Notes: generated by a model from the sequence alone, not told the origin. DNA of 64,000 nt from Bacteroidota bacterium (GCA_003650305.1 QMOV01000001.1:1-64000), one strand, 5' to 3'; counted from the first letter of the stretch, positions 50,189-60,992 are shown. Program-made: numbers and translations.

Positions 50189-51649
50189 TTAGTTTTTTAA
50201 ATTTTTAGAATTATCATCAACAATGTTTGATGTTCTCTTATCAACTCCAGTTCCTACTAAACTTTGTCCTGCATCTCTAATCTTTTTATAACGTTCGCCA
50301 GAAGATTTTAAAATTGTTTTTACTTCTGCTTGAGCAATTACTGGGAATGTTCTTGCATAAACTAAAAACAACAAAAAGAAAAATCCTATAGTTCCTATAA
50401 AAATTCCTATGTCAACAAATGTAGGTGAGAACTTTGTCCAAGATGATGGTAAATAATCTCTTGTTAATGAGACTGTTATAATCACAAAACGTTCAAACCA
50501 CATTCCAACATTTACTACAATTGAAATAACGAACGAAAACATAATACTTGTTCTTAACCTTTTAAACCACATTAACTGTGGAGAAAACACGTTACACGTC
50601 ATCATCATCCAGTATGCCCAAGCATAAGGTCCAGTTGCTCTGTTTAAGAACGCATATTGTTCGTATTCTACTCCCGAATACCAAGCAATAAATAACTCTG
50701 TCATATAAGCTACACCAACAATAGAACCTGTAATCATTATTACAATATTCATTAATTCGATGTGCTGCACTGTAATATAGTTTTCCAAATTACACACTTT
50801 TCTCATTATAATAAGCAGCGTGTTTACCATAGCAAAACCAGAGAATACTGCTCCAGCTACAAAATAAGGAGGGAAAATTGTTGTATGCCATCCTGGAATT
50901 ACAGAAGTGGCAAAATCATAAGATACAATAGTATGTACTGAAAGTACGAGTGGAGTTGCTAAACCAGCTAGGACTAAAGATACTTCTTCAAAACGTTGCC
51001 AATCTTTAGCTCTACCAGACCATCCAAAACTTAATAAACTATATATTTTCTTTTGAAAAGGTTTTACTGCTCTATCGCGAATCATTGCAAAATCTGGTAA
51101 TAATCCTGTCCACCAGAATACTAATGATACAGATAAATATGTTGAAATTGCAAATACATCCCAAAGCAATGGTGAGTTAAAATTAACCCAAAGCGATCCA
51201 AATTGGTTTGGAATTGGTAATACCCAATATCCTAACCAAGGTCGTCCCATGTGTATTATTGGAAATAAACCCGCTTGAATTACAGAGAAAATTGTCATTG
51301 CTTCTGCAGAACGGTTAATTCCCATTCTCCATTTTTGACGAAAAAGCAATAATACTGCCGAAATAAGTGTCCCTGCATGACCTATACCAATCCACCATAC
51401 AAAATTAGTAATATCCCAAGCCCAGCCAACGGTTTTGTTCAATCCCCAAGTACCAATACCAGTAGATATTGTATAAATTATACAACCAATTCCCCAAATA
51501 AAAGCTGCAAGTGCAATAGAAAAAACAATCCACCAATGCTTATTTGCTTTCCCTTCAATAGGTCTAGCTACATCAACTGAAACATCGTGGTACGATTTTT
51601 CTCCTGTAACTAAAGGTCTTCTAATAGGTGCTTCGTAATGAGACGCCAT
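50189..51649 (-). CDS. actC: Alternative complex III NrfD-like subunit ActC
   Basis: NrfD/PsrC multi-TM sequence; GWAWDITNFVWWIGIGHAGTLISAVL. Confidence 0.93.
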   Translation of the reverse strand: MASHYEAPIRRPLVTGEKSYHDVSVDVARPIEGKANKHWWIVFSIALAAFIWGIGCIIYTISTGIGTWGLNKTVGWAWDITNFVWWIGIGHAGTLISAVLLLFRQKWRMGINRSAEAMTIFSVIQAGLFPIIHMGRPWLGYWVLPIPNQFGSLWVNFNSPLLWDVFAISTYLSVSLVFWWTGLLPDFAMIRDRAVKPFQKKIYSLLSFGWSGRAKDWQRFEEVSLVLAGLATPLVLSVHTIVSYDFATSVIPGWHTTIFPPYFVAGAVFSGFAMVNTLLIIMRKVCNLENYITVQHIELMNIVIMITGSIVGVAYMTELFIAWYSGVEYEQYAFLNRATGPYAWAYWMMMTCNVFSPQLMWFKRLRTSIMFSFVISIVVNVGMWFERFVIITVSLTRDYLPSSWTKFSPTFVDIGIFIGTIGFFFLLFLVYARTFPVIAQAEVKTILKSSGERYKKIRDAGQSLVGTGVDKRTSNIVDDNSKNLKN

Positions 51650-51677
51650 AATTTTTTATAATTGTTACTTAATTAAT

Positions 51678-54600
51678 TTATGCTTCGTTTGTATTTCTAA
51701 CTTTCGTTTGATATACTACATTTGGTTTTGTTCCCACGCTTTCCAATAAATGATAGGCTCTATCATCATCTTTCAACGCAACAATATCGTCATGTTTATT
51801 ATTTATATCTCCAAACATCATTGCACCAGAGCTACATGCTGCTGAACATGCTGTTGAAAATTCGTTTGGTTTTACTTCTCTTCCATCGCGTTTGGCATCA
51901 AGAATAGTTTTTTGTGTCATTTGAATACACATTGAACATTTTTCCATCACACCTCGAGAACGCACTACAACGTCTGGATTAATTACCATACGTCCTAAAT
52001 CATCATTCATATGGAAATCGAATTCATTATTCCCACTATATAAGAACCAGTTAAAACGACGTACTTTATAAGGACAGTTATTAGCACAATATCTTGTTCC
52101 TACACAACGGTTATATGCCATATGGTTTTGTCCTTGTCTTCCATGCGATGTTGCAGCAACTGGGCAAACTGTTTCACAAGGTGCATGATTACAATGCTGA
52201 CACATTATTGGTTGGAAAGCCACTTGAGGGTTTGCTGAAGGATTTTCCAATTCATCGAAAGCACTTAAAGTACTACTTAATCCTTTACTGTTATCTTGCT
52301 TCTCATCATCTTTACCAAAGGTGTCTTCAGATGAATAATATCTATCAATACGCAACCAGTGCAGATCACGACTACGACGTATTTCTTCTTTACCTACTAC
52401 TGGAACATTGTTTTCTGCATGGCATGCTATTACACATGATCCACATCCTGTACAAGCATTTAAATCTATCGATAAATTAAAATGGTGACCTATTGAACGA
52501 TCAAACTCATCCCAAAGATTCGCATCTGGTGAAGTTGCATCAATCATCTTATGATCTTTAGATACTTGTGGCATAGGATTCCACTCTCTGTGATCTTCTG
52601 TGTTAAATACTTCTAGTGTTGTTTCGTGAATAATATCTCCACGACCCATTAACGTATTGTGTAACTGTACGCAAGCAAATTCATGTTTGCCAGAAGTAGC
52701 TTCAATCGTTACATTTTGTACAGTATTAAAATTTGTGTATAAAGGATATGCATTAACACCTGTTTGCATTTCGGTTTTTAACCCTTCGGTTCTTCCATAA
52801 CCAAACGATAATCCTGCAGAACCTTTAGCTTGTCCTGGCTGAATCATTACAGGAACTTTTATGGTAACTCCATTAACAGTAATATTTGCATATTTACCGT
52901 TTAGTCCTCCTGTAGCGTCATGTCTGTTTTCTGAAAAGAATGTGCTTTCTTCAAAATACAATCCTAATTCTTTAGCATCTGCTTCAGAAATGGTTAAATA
53001 GTTGTCCCAAGTTGCTCTTGTTAAAGGATCTGGAAATTCTTGTAACCAAGGGTTATTTGCTTGTTGTCCGTCTCCCATTCCTGTTTTAGGATATAGCGTA
53101 AGTTCAAATCCATTTGAAGCTGTAGAGGCTAATGCTCTTGCTGCTACTCCAACATTTACTATTGCATCAGATTCCGTAGAATCTTCAGCAAAACCTTGTG
53201 TGTTTTCATCAACTGAAGCGCTTCCAACAAATACACCATCGTGCAAAGCTTGATTCCAAGAACTACCATTTAAAATATTTGTATTCCAGTTTTCTTTTAT
53301 ATAATCATGATAAGAAATGTCATTACCTATAATTGCCAATAACCCTTCTTGAAATTGTCTTGTATCAAATAAAGAACGTATAGCTGGTTGCATTAAGCCA
53401 TAATTACCTTTAGTCATTTCAATATCTCCCCAAGATTCTAGATAATGAGGTGTAGCACCAACATATTGAACACTTAATGCTGTCTCATCAGCTTTCATAG
53501 TGAAAGTAACAGTTACATCTGTTTTTTCTAATCCAGAAGCAAAACTTGATGCATTTGGCAATGTGTACAATGGATTAACTCCACTCATAATTACAGCACC
53601 AACAGTTCCAGCATTCATATCTGAAACTAACTTTGAGACTTCATTATCATTACCTTGTCTTGTTTTGATTACTGAAGCATTATTAAAAGCTTTACTGCCA
53701 AGAGTTTCATTAATAGCAAGCACAACACTTTGTGCATTTATATCTTGAATTCCTGTTATAACAACGGCATTGCTTCCAGCTTTAATTAATTGGGATGCAG
53801 CTTTATCGATTGCATCTTCAACATTAGCAGGAAGATTTCCTGAAACAGAACTGCCTGTAATTTTTTCATATAATTTTGCTAAAGCAACTTTTTGTTCGGT
53901 TGGTTTTAAAGGCACACGCTTATCTGCATTTGCTCCTGTTAAAGTCATGTTTGATTCAAACTGAATATGTCTTGACATTTTTCCGTTGGTAGGAACACGC
54001 CCTTTTGCGTAACCTGAATCAAATCCACCACCTTGCCAATCTCCTAAAAAGTCTGCTCCAACAGAAACAATAGTACTTGCTTTAGAAAAATCGTAATTTA
54101 CTAAACCACGCTCACCATATTTATTTTGGTAAGCTTCAACAGCTGAAGATTCTGAAATAGCATCATAAACTACATGACGAACATTACCATATCTTTCTGC
54201 AAATTCTGAAATTAACTTTGATGTAGATGGACTTGCAAAAGTTTGAGTTAATAAAACAATATCTTTTCCACTATCCTTTAGCACGCTTAATTTTTGAGCT
54301 ATTTCAGCATCGAAATCATCCCATGAAATAGCTTCGCCATCTTTTAAAGGACCTGCTACTCTAGTGCTATCATACAAATCTAAAACCGAAGCTTGTACTC
54401 TAGCATTAGCGTTACTAGTTGCTAAGTCGTTATTTTTAATTTTTATTGGGCGACCTTCACGTGTTTTAACTAAAATATTTGCAAAATCAAATCCGTTAGA
54501 AATTGCTGTTGCATAGTAATTTGCAACACCAGGAACAATTTGATCTGGTTGAACAACGTAAGGAATAGACTTAATTACTGGTCCTTCGCAGGCTGCTAAT

Positions 54601-54803
54601 GTTGCAGCTGCTGTGCTAAACCCAACATACTTTAAGAAATCACGACGTGAAGTAGAAGATGATTCTAAAGTATTTTTATCGCCTAAAAATTCATCTACTG
54701 GAATCTCTTGCACAAATTCTTTATGCTTAAAAGCCTCAACCATTGAGCTGCTGCTTTCGTTTAGCTCTTCAACACTTTTCCAGTATTTCTTGTTTGATGA
54801 CAT
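51678..54803 (-). CDS. actB: Alternative complex III molybdopterin-oxidoreductase-like/Fe-S subunit ActB
   Basis: TSRRDFLKYVGFSTAAATLAAC Tat/lipobox; ferredoxin motifs NACTGCGSCVIACHAENN, CQHCNHAPCETVCP. Confidence 0.95.
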   Translation of the reverse strand: MSSNKKYWKSVEELNESSSSMVEAFKHKEFVQEIPVDEFLGDKNTLESSSTSRRDFLKYVGFSTAAATLAACEGPVIKSIPYVVQPDQIVPGVANYYATAISNGFDFANILVKTREGRPIKIKNNDLATSNANARVQASVLDLYDSTRVAGPLKDGEAISWDDFDAEIAQKLSVLKDSGKDIVLLTQTFASPSTSKLISEFAERYGNVRHVVYDAISESSAVEAYQNKYGERGLVNYDFSKASTIVSVGADFLGDWQGGGFDSGYAKGRVPTNGKMSRHIQFESNMTLTGANADKRVPLKPTEQKVALAKLYEKITGSSVSGNLPANVEDAIDKAASQLIKAGSNAVVITGIQDINAQSVVLAINETLGSKAFNNASVIKTRQGNDNEVSKLVSDMNAGTVGAVIMSGVNPLYTLPNASSFASGLEKTDVTVTFTMKADETALSVQYVGATPHYLESWGDIEMTKGNYGLMQPAIRSLFDTRQFQEGLLAIIGNDISYHDYIKENWNTNILNGSSWNQALHDGVFVGSASVDENTQGFAEDSTESDAIVNVGVAARALASTASNGFELTLYPKTGMGDGQQANNPWLQEFPDPLTRATWDNYLTISEADAKELGLYFEESTFFSENRHDATGGLNGKYANITVNGVTIKVPVMIQPGQAKGSAGLSFGYGRTEGLKTEMQTGVNAYPLYTNFNTVQNVTIEATSGKHEFACVQLHNTLMGRGDIIHETTLEVFNTEDHREWNPMPQVSKDHKMIDATSPDANLWDEFDRSIGHHFNLSIDLNACTGCGSCVIACHAENNVPVVGKEEIRRSRDLHWLRIDRYYSSEDTFGKDDEKQDNSKGLSSTLSAFDELENPSANPQVAFQPIMCQHCNHAPCETVCPVAATSHGRQGQNHMAYNRCVGTRYCANNCPYKVRRFNWFLYSGNNEFDFHMNDDLGRMVINPDVVVRSRGVMEKCSMCIQMTQKTILDAKRDGREVKPNEFSTACSAACSSGAMMFGDINNKHDDIVALKDDDRAYHLLESVGTKPNVVYQTKVRNTNEA

Positions 54804-54829
54804 ATATAATTAAATTAACTTCTTTATTA

Positions 54830-56206
54830 TTAATAATGACATTTTCCGCATTCTAGTCCTCCCATTTGGGCAACAGACAGCTGGTCAACACCATATTTTT
54901 TTGATAACTCTTCGTGTATTTTAGCATAATACTCGTTCCCTTGAACATTCACATTTGTTTTTTTGTGACAATCAAGACACCAAGCCATAGTTAAAGGGGA
55001 ATATTGATATACTTCTTCCATTTCTTCTACTGGTCCATGACAAGTTTGGCATTCTAATCCTGCAACTGAAACGTGCTGCGAATGATTATAGTAAACAAAA
55101 TCTGGAAGGTTATGCACTCTAATCCATTTTACAGGTTGGGTTTCTCCAGTATATCTTTGATCCGCGTCATCCCAACCTACAGCTGCGTACAATCTATTTA
55201 TTTCTCCATCGTAAAACTCTTTTGAGTATTCTGCTGTAGCAGTTTCAGGAGAAACTTCATAAATAGACTTATGACAGTTCATACATACATTTAATGAAGG
55301 AATTCCTGAAGTTTTACTAACTCGTGCAGATGAGTGACAATATTTACAATCTATTTTATTATCTCCAGTATGTATTTTGTGAGAAAAATGAATAGGTTGT
55401 ACAGGTTGGTATCCTTGATCGACACCTAGCTGCATAAAATACCCAAACGCAAAATAAGCACTTGCCAATAAAAAGAATATAGATACGACTAAAATTAAAA
55501 ATTGATTTTTTACAAAAGCCTTCCATAGTGGTATTCGGTTTTCAGTAATAGGAACATTGACATTATTAGCTGCTGCAAAACGACGAAGTGTTTTATTAAC
55601 TAAATACAATCCTATAGCTAATAGCATGAATAGAATAGCTAAAGCACCTAGAATAATTTCATTAGACAAACCAGATGTGGATTGTTCATCGGTTTGTGTT
55701 GTTGCTTCGCCTCCTGCTTGAGGAGCAGCTTTTGGCTGTGCAGTGTATGCCAGAATATTATTTATATCTTCGTCTGACAGCTGTGGCATTGGAGTCATTG
55801 CAGCATTATTGTATTCTGCATAAATCTTAACTGCATAAGCATCTCCAGATTTAATAACTGCTGAACTGTTTCTTATCCAAGCATCAATCCACTCTCTATC
55901 TAAACCTTGCTCATCGCTTAATCTTGTTTCGAAATTTCGAAGCGCAGGTCCTGTTAGTTTTTTATCAAGCGAATGACATGCAGCGCAATTTGTATTAAAC
56001 AATGCCTTTCCTGTTACAGGATCACCATCTTGAGCATATGAAGACGTTGAAAATAGTATTAAAAAAAATAAACTTAAAAGTTGAAATCTTGAGTTTAACT
56101 TACGGTTTGTCACCTGTGTCATGTGCTGATACCTATTTTTTTTAACGGTCGGATGGAATTCGCAATTAATTGTTTCTTTAAGCATTAAAGTATTGTTATT
56201 GCGCAT
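54830..56206 (-). CDS. actA: Alternative complex III multiheme cytochrome c ActA
   Basis: Six CxxCH motifs: CAACH, CKYCH, CMNCH, CQTCH, CLDCH, CGKCH. Start may be at the internal Met (MTQVTNRK). Confidence 0.92.
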   Translation of the reverse strand: MRNNNTLMLKETINCEFHPTVKKNRYQHMTQVTNRKLNSRFQLLSLFFLILFSTSSYAQDGDPVTGKALFNTNCAACHSLDKKLTGPALRNFETRLSDEQGLDREWIDAWIRNSSAVIKSGDAYAVKIYAEYNNAAMTPMPQLSDEDINNILAYTAQPKAAPQAGGEATTQTDEQSTSGLSNEIILGALAILFMLLAIGLYLVNKTLRRFAAANNVNVPITENRIPLWKAFVKNQFLILVVSIFFLLASAYFAFGYFMQLGVDQGYQPVQPIHFSHKIHTGDNKIDCKYCHSSARVSKTSGIPSLNVCMNCHKSIYEVSPETATAEYSKEFYDGEINRLYAAVGWDDADQRYTGETQPVKWIRVHNLPDFVYYNHSQHVSVAGLECQTCHGPVEEMEEVYQYSPLTMAWCLDCHKKTNVNVQGNEYYAKIHEELSKKYGVDQLSVAQMGGLECGKCHY

Positions 56207-56425
56207 TTCAAATCGTTAGTAGAATTGTCTTCTAAACTTTGGTATGATTATTTCATACACTATAGAAAAATATTCGGTTATAAAAATCTCGGACAAAAAT
56301 AACATTTAATGTCGATTTTGAAAATGTTAGAATACTGTTAGAGTCTAATTTATAAACGTTCTAAATAATAAAATTGTACTTGTTTAAGTTTATATACTTT
56401 ACATTTACACCAAATTTAATTTGTT

Positions 56426-56821
56426 ATGATAAAAAGACAAGCTAATTTCCTTTTATTTTTCTCTATACTATTCTCGTTAAGTGTATGCAATTTACAAGCT
56501 CAAAATGCTATTGTAACTGTTAATCAGGATAGACAAATAGATAAACTCTTAAGTTTAAAAAAAGAGGTTAACAGAACTGAATCCAAATATAAAATTCAAA
56601 TATATAATGGTAATAGATCTGGTGCCGAAGAAGCAAGATTAGAATTTAGAAAGTCGTTTACTGATTGGTCAACTGATATGAAATATGAAACGCCAAACTA
56701 TAAAATTTGGATTGGTAATTTTAAAACCCGTTTAGAAGCAGATCGTACTTTATTAAAAGTTAAAAAGAAATTTGGTAGTGCTTTTATTTTTAAGCCAAAA
56801 AAGGAAAAAAGGAATCCCTGA
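56426..56821 (+). CDS. SPOR domain-containing protein
   Basis: KYKIQIYNGNRSGAEEARLEFRKSFTDW...YKIWIGNFKTRLEADRTLLKVKKKFGSAFIFKPK. Confidence 0.85.
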   Translation: MIKRQANFLLFFSILFSLSVCNLQAQNAIVTVNQDRQIDKLLSLKKEVNRTESKYKIQIYNGNRSGAEEARLEFRKSFTDWSTDMKYETPNYKIWIGNFKTRLEADRTLLKVKKKFGSAFIFKPKKEKRNP

Positions 56822-56883
56822 AAGTATTTAACTTTGTAAACAAAAAACTATAATGTTGCCCTTTAAGATTTGATCTTATTGTT

Positions 56884-57459
56884 TTATTGCTTCCATTTTA
56901 AGGTTTCCATAATGTGCTGTATATCATTCCTAATATAATTTGCAGCAGGAAGAATAGAATCATAATTAGGTTTTACATAAAAATACAATGCTCCAGTTAA
57001 AAAATGATTGATGCTGTCGGTTACATAAAATTGAGATTGCGATGCTGCATTACCATCTACTTCGTATAGCATTCCATAAACCCTATTTTCGAAATTTATA
57101 AAAGGTTGCTTTGTAATTGCATCTGCTCTGGTGGCATGGGTTTGAGTAATATTTTGAGCATCAACAATATATCTTTGTAAGCTAGCACTATCAATTTTTT
57201 TATAGGTTAAATATATTGTTCCTTTAATAGTAGGATAGGTAATTTCTACACCTAAAGTTTTTTGGTTTGCTGAAGTTTTAATTTTTCCGATATTGTTAGC
57301 GAGACTGTTCTTCTCGAAAGTAAAAGGCAGGTTATTGTTAACTTCTATATATTGTGGTTTCGGATAGTCTAATCTTAAAAACGCTTTAGGCTTTGGAACT
57401 GGATCACTACCACAAGAAATACATAAGACTATAACTAGAAGAAGTAATAAATTTTTCAT
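56884..57459 (-). CDS. gldD: Gliding motility lipoprotein GldD
   Basis: CISCGSDPVPKPKAFLRLDYPKPQYIEV; downstream of gldE. Confidence 0.93.
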   Translation of the reverse strand: MKNLLLLLVIVLCISCGSDPVPKPKAFLRLDYPKPQYIEVNNNLPFTFEKNSLANNIGKIKTSANQKTLGVEITYPTIKGTIYLTYKKIDSASLQRYIVDAQNITQTHATRADAITKQPFINFENRVYGMLYEVDGNAASQSQFYVTDSINHFLTGALYFYVKPNYDSILPAANYIRNDIQHIMETLKWKQ

Positions 57460-57510
57460 CTGTTTAAAATTTTAAGCAAAGAAAAAATGTGAAAAATTTC
57501 ATGCGTTTCA

Positions 57511-58842
57511 TTAGTTTTTAATTGTAACTTTTATTTGTTTTATGCGTTTTTTATCTAACACTTCTATAGTAAAAACGTAATTTTCAAAATTTATTTTACT
57601 TCCTATTTTAGGAAAACTCCCTGACACTTCAAGTATAAATCCAGCAATAGTTTCTGCTTCTCCTTTTCTTGTCTCAAAAATAGCCTCATCTTCTAGCTTA
57701 ATTATTTTATAAAAATCTTTTAATGTTGTCTTCCCTTCAAACACAAAATTGTAGTCGTCGAGTTTAGAATACACAAGATCATCTACATCAAACTCATCGC
57801 TAATGTCGCCTACAATTTCTTCAATAACATCTTCAAGAGATACTAGTCCTGAAGTTCCACCATACTCATCAACTACAACAGCTAGATGAACTTTTTTTTC
57901 TTGAAACTCTACCATTAAATCGTCTAGCTTTTTATTTTCAGGAACAAAAAAAGGTTCGCGAAGTAAACTCATCCAATCAAAATGTTCTTTATCTAAATGA
58001 GGCAGTAAATCCTTTATATATAAAATGCCTAAAATTGTATCAACATTATCTTTATAAATAGGAATCCTAGAATAGCCATGTTTAATTATTTCAGGAATAA
58101 TCTCACTATATTTTAAACTTTCATCTAAAGCAAAAATATCAATTCGTGGTCGCATAACTTGTTTAGTATCTGTGTTACCAAAAGATACAATTCCTTTCAA
58201 TATTTTATGTTCTTCTTTAGTTGTTTCGTCTTCACTGGTTAATTCTAGAGCTTGTGATAGTTGATCTACACTTAAATTAGATTTTTGTTTTCCTAATTTA
58301 TTGTTAATAGTTTGTGTAAACACTTGCATTGGTAAACTTAAAGGTGAAAAAATAGTGTCTAATATTTTTAAGGGATACGCCATAAATTTAGAAAACTTTA
58401 GATTGTTTCTGCTGGCATAAATTTTAGGTAATATCTCGCCAAAAAGCAGAATTAAAAATGTGGCAATTATTAACTTTAAAAAGAATACAATTTTTACTTC
58501 AAAAAAATAAAAATTAAGAATAGTATTAACATTTTTAAATAAAATATCACTTATTGAAGCAAACAAAATAACGATAGCAATGTTTATAAAATTATTAGCA
58601 ACTAATATTGTAGCTAATAGTTTTTGAGGCATTTGCAACAATTTAGAAACAATCTTCATTTGTTTAGATTGTTCTTCTAACTCATTATCAATATCTACTT
58701 GTGTAAGCGAAAACAAAGCAACTTCGGCTCCAGAAATTAAAGCAGAACACAATAAGAGCAAAAACAAAACCACAAAACCAGATACAATTGAAATGTCAAT
58801 CGTATCAACGTAAACCATTAAACTAATGGGATCAGGATCCAA
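57511..58842 (-). CDS. gldE: Gliding motility-associated protein GldE (DUF21/CBS/CorC domains)
   Basis: LISGAEVALFSLTQVDIDNEL...VMRPRIDIFALDE...VDEYGGTSGLVSLEDVIEEIVGDISDEFD. Confidence 0.93.
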   Translation of the reverse strand: MDPDPISLMVYVDTIDISIVSGFVVLFLLLLCSALISGAEVALFSLTQVDIDNELEEQSKQMKIVSKLLQMPQKLLATILVANNFINIAIVILFASISDILFKNVNTILNFYFFEVKIVFFLKLIIATFLILLFGEILPKIYASRNNLKFSKFMAYPLKILDTIFSPLSLPMQVFTQTINNKLGKQKSNLSVDQLSQALELTSEDETTKEEHKILKGIVSFGNTDTKQVMRPRIDIFALDESLKYSEIIPEIIKHGYSRIPIYKDNVDTILGILYIKDLLPHLDKEHFDWMSLLREPFFVPENKKLDDLMVEFQEKKVHLAVVVDEYGGTSGLVSLEDVIEEIVGDISDEFDVDDLVYSKLDDYNFVFEGKTTLKDFYKIIKLEDEAIFETRKGEAETIAGFILEVSGSFPKIGSKINFENYVFTIEVLDKKRIKQIKVTIKN

Positions 58843-58865
58843 ATGTTATTGTATTAATTAAACAA

Positions 58866-59312
58866 TTAAAATGGTAAATCGTCATCTTCACCAGAAGGCT
58901 CGCTTACAACATCTTGCTTTTTCTGTACAGGCGATTGCACTTCTTGAGGAGCAACTCCTGCTGAAGCGCTTTCAGCTTTGGTAGTTAAAAATGTAAAATC
59001 TTTACATTGTATTTCGGTAGAAAAACGATCCATCCCTTTATCGTCTTGCCACTTACGTGTTTTTATTCGACCTTCGATATAAACCTTGTCTCCTTTGCTT
59101 AAATACTTTTCGCATATTTCTGCAGCTTTATTTCTAACTACTATATTATGCCATTCTGTATTAGAAACGCGTTCGTTAGTTTGTTTGTTTACATACGTTT
59201 CGTTAGTTGCAATAGGGAAACGACCAATACAACTACCATCTTCAAAATAATGCATTTTTACTTCGTCTCCTAAATGCCCAATTAGCATTACTTTATTTAA
59301 TGTTCCTGACAT
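58866..59312 (-). CDS. ssb: Single-stranded DNA-binding protein
   Basis: MSGTLNKVMLIGHLGDEVKMHYFEDG...NTEWHNIVVRNKAAEICEKYLSKGDKVYIEGRIKTRKWQD; acidic tail DDDLPF. Confidence 0.96.
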   Translation of the reverse strand: MSGTLNKVMLIGHLGDEVKMHYFEDGSCIGRFPIATNETYVNKQTNERVSNTEWHNIVVRNKAAEICEKYLSKGDKVYIEGRIKTRKWQDDKGMDRFSTEIQCKDFTFLTTKAESASAGVAPQEVQSPVQKKQDVVSEPSGEDDDLPF

Positions 59313-59405
59313 AATTATTTAATTTATTTTATAGTACAAATTTAATCGTTTTATAATAGACTTTTTTTAAAAGTAATAAAAAAATATAAACTTTTTGAAA
59401 AAGCT

Positions 59406-60446
59406 TTAAAAGTTAAACTCATCTATAAACCTACTTATTAAAATAGGAACTGGATAAGACTCTATCTTTAAAATATCTATTCCTTTTTGAGGTAACTCCT
59501 TAACTGTAATAATCCAAAACTTTGTATATAAATGTTGATGCGAAAGTTTATGAACGATTTCCTTTTCATTATACAAACTAAAACTAAATTCTCTTCCATT
59601 TAAAAATAATTTTAAATCTTGATTTCGCTTGAAATTTTCTTCTGTTAAACTTTCATTTGTTTCAATTAAAGGAAACTGATATAAGTTTTGCCAAATGCCT
59701 TTTTTAATTCTCTGTTCTAAAATAGTTTTATTATTTTCTGAAATAAAAACTAAAAAATTAAAATATTTTTTCGAAACTTTTATTTTATTACTTTTTACAG
59801 GAAGCTCTGCTATTTTGTTAAGTTGAAATGCTATACATTTCATTTTTAAAGGACAGACTTCGCAATTAGGCGACTTTGGCTTGCATAGTGTTGCACCAAA
59901 TTCCATCACAGCTTGGTTATGTTCTCCAATATTGTTTTCTGGTAATAAATTTTGAGCTAATACTTTAAACGCTTTTATACCCTGATATGAATTAATAGGT
60001 GTCTTATTTCCAAAATATCGCGACAATACTCTATACACATTACCATCTACAACAGCTGTTTGTTCATTATAACAAATTGAAGCAATTGCACTCGCAGTAT
60101 AGTCGCCAACACCTTTAAGTTTTAATAAGTCTTTATAGGTGTTTGGAAACTCTCCCTTTAAAGTATCAACAATATATTTAGCTGAATAATGTAAATTTCT
60201 AGCTCTGGAGTAATAACCCAATCCTTGCCATAGTTTTAAAACCTCACTTTCTTTGGCTTTTGCAAGATCAAAAACAGTAGGGAAATTAGCAACAAAATCT
60301 TCATAATATGGCAAGCCTTGCTTAATTTGAGTTTGCTGCATTATGATTTCAGAGAGCCATATTAAGTATGGATTTTGTGTTTTCCTCCAAGGGAGATCTC
60401 TCTTGTGTTCTGAATACCAATGTTTTAAAGTTTTTGTAAAATTCAT
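59406..60446 (-). CDS. mutY: A/G-specific adenine glycosylase
   Basis: RDLPWRKTQNPYLIWLSEIIMQQTQIKQGLPYYEDFVANFPT...LKGVGDYTASAIASICYNE; C-terminal 4Fe-4S CKPKSPNCEVCPLKMKC. Confidence 0.96.
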   Translation of the reverse strand: MNFTKTLKHWYSEHKRDLPWRKTQNPYLIWLSEIIMQQTQIKQGLPYYEDFVANFPTVFDLAKAKESEVLKLWQGLGYYSRARNLHYSAKYIVDTLKGEFPNTYKDLLKLKGVGDYTASAIASICYNEQTAVVDGNVYRVLSRYFGNKTPINSYQGIKAFKVLAQNLLPENNIGEHNQAVMEFGATLCKPKSPNCEVCPLKMKCIAFQLNKIAELPVKSNKIKVSKKYFNFLVFISENNKTILEQRIKKGIWQNLYQFPLIETNESLTEENFKRNQDLKLFLNGREFSFSLYNEKEIVHKLSHQHLYTKFWIITVKELPQKGIDILKIESYPVPILISRFIDEFNF

Positions 60447-60508
60447 TTTAATAAGTCTATGAATGGCAAAAATAAACGTTTATTAGGTTAAATTTTAATG
60501 AATTAGGC

Positions 60509-60540
60509 TTGAAATATTGAATATAAAATACATATATTTG
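60509..60540 (+). promoter_or_regulatory. Bacteroidota-type promoter (-33 TTG, -7 TATATTTG) for the HU gene
   Basis: TTG at 60509-60511, 21-nt spacer, TATATTTG at 60533-60540, 42 nt before the ATG. Confidence 0.65.
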
Positions 60541-60582
60541 CAACCCTAATAACTAATTAATAACCCTAAAAATTAACAAACA

Positions 60583-60873
60583 ATGACTAAAGCTGATATA
60601 GTAGCAAAAATTTCTGAAAAACTAGGAATAGAAAAAGGCGATGTTCAAGCAACAGTAGAAACATTTATGAGTGAAGTTAAAACATCTCTAGAAAGTGGCG
60701 ACAATGTATATCTTAGAGGTTTCGGTAGTTTCATCATCAAAGCAAGAGCAGAGAAAACAGGTAGAAATATTTCAAAAAATACAACTATTAAAATCCCAGC
60801 TCACAATATACCAGCATTTAAACCAGCAAAAGTTTTTGTAGAAAGTGTAAAAGCTAATGTTGAGATTAAATAA
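60583..60873 (+). CDS. HU family DNA-binding protein
   Basis: MTKADIVAKISEKLGIEKGDVQATVETFMSEVKTSLESGDNVYLRGFGSFIIKARAEKTGRN. Confidence 0.95.
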   Translation: MTKADIVAKISEKLGIEKGDVQATVETFMSEVKTSLESGDNVYLRGFGSFIIKARAEKTGRNISKNTTIKIPAHNIPAFKPAKVFVESVKANVEIK

Positions 60874-60902
60874 AATATTAATTTAAAAAAAAGTATTAAT
60901 TT

Positions 60903-60992
60903 ATGCCAAGTGGTAAAAAACGAAAAAGACACAAGGTTGCAACGCATAAGCGTAAAAAAAGACGAAGAGCTAATCGTCACAAGAAAAAATAA
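60903..60992 (+). CDS. 29-aa highly basic small protein, AURKAIP1/COX24 (mS38-like) type; not in the supplied ORF track
   Basis: ATG...TAA translates as MPSGKKRKRHKVATHKRKKRRRANRHKKK*. Confidence 0.8.
   Translation: MPSGKKRKRHKVATHKRKKRRRANRHKKK

Noticed and set aside
52094-52480. 128-aa plus-strand ORF antisense to actB
   Set aside because: Shadow ORF within the Fe-S region of actB; no family resemblance.
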